From the NCBI GenBank assembly GCA_030532895.1, contig JAUNKF010000029.1:1-46845 (forward strand): 46,845 nucleotides of DNA, given 5' to 3'. This stretch comes from Lautropia sp. Its GTDB lineage: Bacteria > Pseudomonadota > Gammaproteobacteria > Burkholderiales > Burkholderiaceae_E. The position numbers were made by a program, and so were the translations under genes. Below, piece by piece: positions 43,727 through 46,845 of the stretch (positions within the stretch are counted from its first letter, which is position 1; each line of letters opens with the position of its first letter). The notes below the pieces were generated by a model. The model made no database searches. It was given only the letters and a program-made list of their open reading frames with translations, and was not told the DNA's origin.

Positions 43727-44758
43727 ATGAGTATCACCCCTCAGCAGGCGTTGTTGCGAACCATCGAGCATCGCGAAATCTTCCATGACGAGATGCTGAG
43801 CCTGATGCAGCTGATCATGCGCGGTGACTTGTCGCCGGTGATGACGGCAGCGCTGATCACCGGTTTGCGTGTCAAGAAGGAGTCCGTCGGAGAAATCGCT
43901 GCAGCGGCACAAGTCATGCGCGAGTTTTCGGTACCGGTACTGGTCAAGGATCGTAGCCATTTCGTCGACATCGTCGGTACTGGTGGTGATGGCGCCCATT
44001 CCTTCAACATTTCCACGGCCTCGATGTTCGTGGCTGCTGGTGCCGGAGCCACCGTTGCCAAGCATGGCAACCGCAGCGTTTCGTCCAAATCGGGGGCAGC
44101 CGATGTGCTTGAGGCGCTGGGCGCGAACATCATGCTCAGTAGCGAACAGGTAGCCGAGTCCATCGCGCAATGTGGTATCGGTTTCATGTTCGCACCCAAC
44201 CACCACCCAGCCATGAAGAACGTGGCTGCCATCCGCAAGGAGTTGGGCGTCAGAACCATTTTCAACATTCTGGGGCCGCTCACCAATCCGGCGGGGGCAC
44301 CCAACACCCTGATGGGGGTTTTCCACCCGGATCTGGTCGGCATCCAGGTGCGCGTGATGAAACAGCTTGGGGCAGAGCATGTACTCGTCGTTCACGGCCT
44401 CGATGGCATGGACGAAATCTCGTTGGGTGCATCCACGCTGGTGGGCGAGCTGAAAGATGGCCAGATCGTCGAATACGAAATTCATCCGGAAGACTTCGGT
44501 TTCAACATGGTGTCGAGCCGAAACCTCCGGGTCGACAATGCCGATGAATCCCGCCAGATGTTGTTGGATGTGCTCGAGAACAAGGCTGGACCCGCCAGGG
44601 ACATCGTGTTGCTGAATGCGGGCAGTGCCCTCTACAGTGCCAATGTGGCGGAATCCATTGCCGATGGCATCCGTCGTGCAAGGGAGGCCATCGAGAGTGG
44701 CGCAGCACGGGCCAAGCTCGATCAGTTCATCCAGATCACCCGATCCTTCGCTGCCTGA
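43727..44758 (+). CDS. trpD: Anthranilate phosphoribosyltransferase
   Basis: A 343-residue enzyme joining anthranilate to PRPP. Motifs: PRPP-binding [36 protein letters not shown], the anthranilate site [33 protein letters not shown], and [11 protein letters not shown]. It sits in the middle of trpGDC with tight spacing. Confidence 0.96.
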   Translation: MSITPQQALLRTIEHREIFHDEMLSLMQLIMRGDLSPVMTAALITGLRVKKESVGEIAAAAQVMREFSVPVLVKDRSHFVDIVGTGGDGAHSFNISTASMFVAAGAGATVAKHGNRSVSSKSGAADVLEALGANIMLSSEQVAESIAQCGIGFMFAPNHHPAMKNVAAIRKELGVRTIFNILGPLTNPAGAPNTLMGVFHPDLVGIQVRVMKQLGAEHVLVVHGLDGMDEISLGASTLVGELKDGQIVEYEIHPEDFGFNMVSSRNLRVDNADESRQMLLDVLENKAGPARDIVLLNAGSALYSANVAESIADGIRRAREAIESGAARAKLDQFIQITRSFAA

Positions 44759-44762
44759 GCTT

Positions 44763-45584
44763 ATGAAAATTCCCACTGTACTCGAACGCATCATTGCTGA
44801 AAAACACCGGGAAATCGCCGAGGTCAAAGCCAGTCTCGGCGAGTCGGCGTTGCGGGATCAAGTGGCCGAGCGTTTGCGCCAACTGCCTCCCCGTGGTTTT
44901 GAGCAGGCCATTCGCCGCCAGGTCTCGCTGGCACTGGCCTGCTCGGCCGAGCGGCCGGCCGTCATTGCCGAGATCAAGAAGGCCAGCCCCAGCAAAGGCA
45001 TCATCCGTCCGGACTTCGATCCACCGGCCCACGCCCGAAGCTATGAAGCGGGCGGCGCCAGCTGTCTGTCGATCCTCACCGATCGACGCTTTTTCCAAGG
45101 CCATGATGACTACCTCAAGGCCGCACGCGCCGCCGTCACCCTGCCTGTCCTGCGCAAGGACTTCACGGTCGACCCCTGGCAGGTGCTGGAGGCTGTCGCC
45201 ATCGGTGCCGACGCCATCCTGCTGATCGTCGCTGCCCTCGGTGACGCCCAGATGGCCGAGCTGGCGGCCTGCGCGGCTGAACACCAGCTTGATGTGCTCG
45301 TGGAAGTTCACGATGCCGTTGAGCTGGAGCGGGCGCTCCGCCTCGATACCCCGCTCGTTGGCATCAACAACCGCAATCTGCACGATTTCAGTGTCACCCT
45401 CGACACCACCTTGTCGCTATTGCCCGAAGTCCCCTCTGACCGGATTCTCGTCACCGAAAGCGGCATCTTCACCCGTGAAGACATCTCCCTGATGCGAGAT
45501 CATGGTGTCCATGCCTTCCTCATTGGCGAGTCCCTCATGCGCGCCCCTGACCCCGGCCAGGCGCTCGATGCCTTGATTCGTTAG
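44763..45584 (+). CDS. trpC: Indole-3-glycerol phosphate synthase
   Basis: A 273-residue TIM-barrel enzyme. Motifs: [39 protein letters not shown] with the catalytic lysine, [37 protein letters not shown], and [12 protein letters not shown] followed by [10 protein letters not shown]. There is no fused TrpF domain. ATG 44763 is four bases after the trpD stop. It ends the trpGDC segment. Confidence 0.96.
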   Translation: MKIPTVLERIIAEKHREIAEVKASLGESALRDQVAERLRQLPPRGFEQAIRRQVSLALACSAERPAVIAEIKKASPSKGIIRPDFDPPAHARSYEAGGASCLSILTDRRFFQGHDDYLKAARAAVTLPVLRKDFTVDPWQVLEAVAIGADAILLIVAALGDAQMAELAACAAEHQLDVLVEVHDAVELERALRLDTPLVGINNRNLHDFSVTLDTTLSLLPEVPSDRILVTESGIFTREDISLMRDHGVHAFLIGESLMRAPDPGQALDALIR

Positions 45585-45614
45585 GGGGCAGCACATAGTC
45601 GTTCGTTCTGGGGG

Positions 45615-45656
45615 GCGCCCAGTCGGGCGCGGCACGGTTCGATCCCTGTGCGTGCC
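45615..45656. terminator. Two adjacent hairpins after trpC
   Basis: GCGCCC/GGGCGC (45615-45630, loop AGTC) is directly followed by GGCACG/CGTGCC (45631-45656). A third repeat, GCTCGC/GCGAGC (45692-45723), overlaps the end of the convergent M61 gene. None has a T run. They probably separate the convergent transcripts. Confidence 0.4.
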
Positions 45657-45700
45657 CACGAAGTCGATCCGGGGCACCTGTACGTGACAAGGCTCGCAGA

Positions 45701-46845
45701 TCATTCGGTAGAACGTGGCGAGCGCTTCCTTTTGCCCGCTTTACCCAGCCAGGCATCCCGCGCCGGGTTGGCGTCCTCGACAAGGTCAAGTGCCATCTGC
45801 CCTGGTGGCTGTCCGAGCCGAACAGTCAGCTGGAACAGCTCATCCCGCCGGAAACCAACCACCTCGATCTCATCCCCGGAGCGGCGACGCGCCAGCAGTG
45901 TTTTCAAACCGGCTTCGGTGCAGCGCAACCCATCGATGGCCACCAGTTTGTCTCCGGCTGAGAGGCCCGCATTCGAGGCAGGCCCGCCACGTTGTGTACT
46001 GACGATCGTCAGCTCGCCGTCACGCACCGCCGTCCGTGCCCCGAACCAGGCACCGTCCGGCTGAGAGGAGCCCTTGTCCTGGCGCAGACTCAAGCCAAAA
46101 GGCTTCAGGCAGGCCGCCAACGGCAGCTCAGCCGTCCCATAGGCCCAAGCCTTGATCTGGCGTGACAGGTCAATCCCTGTTGCCGCCTTGATCAGCGCAG
46201 GCATCTCGTCTTCCTTCACGCCCCGGCCCGTACCCGATACTGGATAAAAATCCCGGCCATATCGCGTCCACATCAGCCGCATCACATCATCCAGCGAATG
46301 CTTCGACCCTGTTTTCGCCCGAATCGTCAGATCCAGACACAGCGCGACCAGCCCGCCTTTCACGTAATAGCTTGAAATGCTGTTGTTGCTGTTCTCATCC
46401 TGCCGGTAATACTTTGTCCAGGCATCCTGACTCGACTCGGCAATCGACTGCAGATGCCGTCCCGGATTGTCCGCCACGCGACGGATGTTCTGTTCCAGCA
46501 ACTTCAGATATGCGCCCTGATCGATCACGCCCGAGCGAACCAGCATCAGATCGTCGTAATAGGATGTGAAGCCCTCGAAGACCCAAAGCAGTGCCGTGAA
46601 ACTTTCCCGATCCAGATCATAGGGATCAAAACAGGCTGGCTTGATCCGCTTCACGTGCCAGGTATGGAAATATTCGTGGCTCGCCAGCCCGAGAAAGGTC
46701 TGATACCCCTCAGGTGTACCCTGCATGCCGGGCCAGGGCAGATCCTTGCGCGAGCAGATCAGCGCCGTACTGGCCCGGTGCTCCAGTCCGCCATAACCAT
46801 CGCCAACGGCCATCGTCATGAACAGATAGCGATCGACGGGCGCAC
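45701..46845 (-). CDS. M61 family metallopeptidase with PDZ domain, partial
   Basis: The reading frame enters from the right edge of the window, so the N-terminal part is missing; about 380 residues are seen. It contains the M61 sequence YLFMTMAVGDGYGGLEHRAST, the zinc motif HEYFHTWHVKRIKP (HExxH), the downstream Glu in WVFEGFTSYYDD, and a C-terminal PDZ-like domain (SNAGLSAGDKLVAIDGLR). A basic tail, GKAGKRKRSPRSTE, ends the protein. Related enzymes are glycyl aminopeptidases. It converges with trpC. Confidence 0.9.
   Translation of the reverse strand, partial: APVDRYLFMTMAVGDGYGGLEHRASTALICSRKDLPWPGMQGTPEGYQTFLGLASHEYFHTWHVKRIKPACFDPYDLDRESFTALLWVFEGFTSYYDDLMLVRSGVIDQGAYLKLLEQNIRRVADNPGRHLQSIAESSQDAWTKYYRQDENSNNSISSYYVKGGLVALCLDLTIRAKTGSKHSLDDVMRLMWTRYGRDFYPVSGTGRGVKEDEMPALIKAATGIDLSRQIKAWAYGTAELPLAACLKPFGLSLRQDKGSSQPDGAWFGARTAVRDGELTIVSTQRGGPASNAGLSAGDKLVAIDGLRCTEAGLKTLLARRRSGDEIEVVGFRRDELFQLTVRLGQPPGQMALDLVEDANPARDAWLGKAGKRKRSPRSTE

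Overview
The window is high-GC, densely coded bacterial chromosome with no insertion sequence, phage gene or CRISPR array that I can see. Protein types and gene order (apaG/rpe/gph/trpE, trpGDC, clade I nos genes with a Tat-type NosZ) point to a betaproteobacterium, probably Burkholderiales with the capacity to respire nitrous oxide. I cannot name genus or species from sequence reading alone.

Left part (1-8.2 kb): a lipoprotein galactose-oxidase-like copper radical oxidase and an OmpA-C-like lipoprotein, each followed by an intrinsic terminator, then a compact four-gene operon. That operon encodes a 100-residue secreted precursor with seven [E/D]GKCG repeats, a DUF692/MNIO enzyme, a DUF2063 partner and a DoxX membrane protein. 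This is the layout of the HvfABCD / bufferin / Gig ribosomally made, copper-binding peptide systems. A convergent ECF sigma factor with a small zinc-type anti-sigma factor follows and is the likely regulator. A large hairpin and a smaller one lie between the precursor and enzyme genes.

Middle part (8.6-23.3 kb): a fusion of a GNAT acetyltransferase with an alpha/beta hydrolase, a PrpE-type acyl-CoA synthetase, a Tat-exported beta-carbonic-anhydrase-like protein, and a reverse-strand denitrification block nosZ-nosR-nosD-nosF-nosY-nosL followed by a pirin-like gene. A good FNR/DNR box lies upstream of nosZ. NosZ carries a twin-arginine motif followed by a lipobox, and NosR has an added C-terminal membrane region. 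A DUF2789 gene and tRNA-Phe(GAA) follow.

Right part (23.5-46.8 kb): a UbiH-family monooxygenase, dsbC, mltA, apaG, rpe-gph-trpE, an unrecognised secreted protein, a five-component dipeptide/glutathione-type ABC transporter encoded by four genes, trpB, a LigE-like glutathione transferase, a two-HKD phospholipase-D-type enzyme, a DUF2254 membrane protein, trpG-trpD-trpC, and the 3' part of an M61 peptidase gene that runs off the right edge. The trpE and trpGDC segments are separated by about 12.7 kb of other genes.

Two things stand out. One is the Hvf-type peptide operon with its regulator. The other is a family of short (about 15-32 bp) intergenic repeats with the core AGTGCATGACACGC, found in at least nine gene gaps in both orientations and often directly after a stop codon. 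Several products depend on copper or on periplasmic metal handling (the oxidase, the Hvf peptide, NosZ, NosL, DsbC), which gives the window a loose copper theme. That link is inference.
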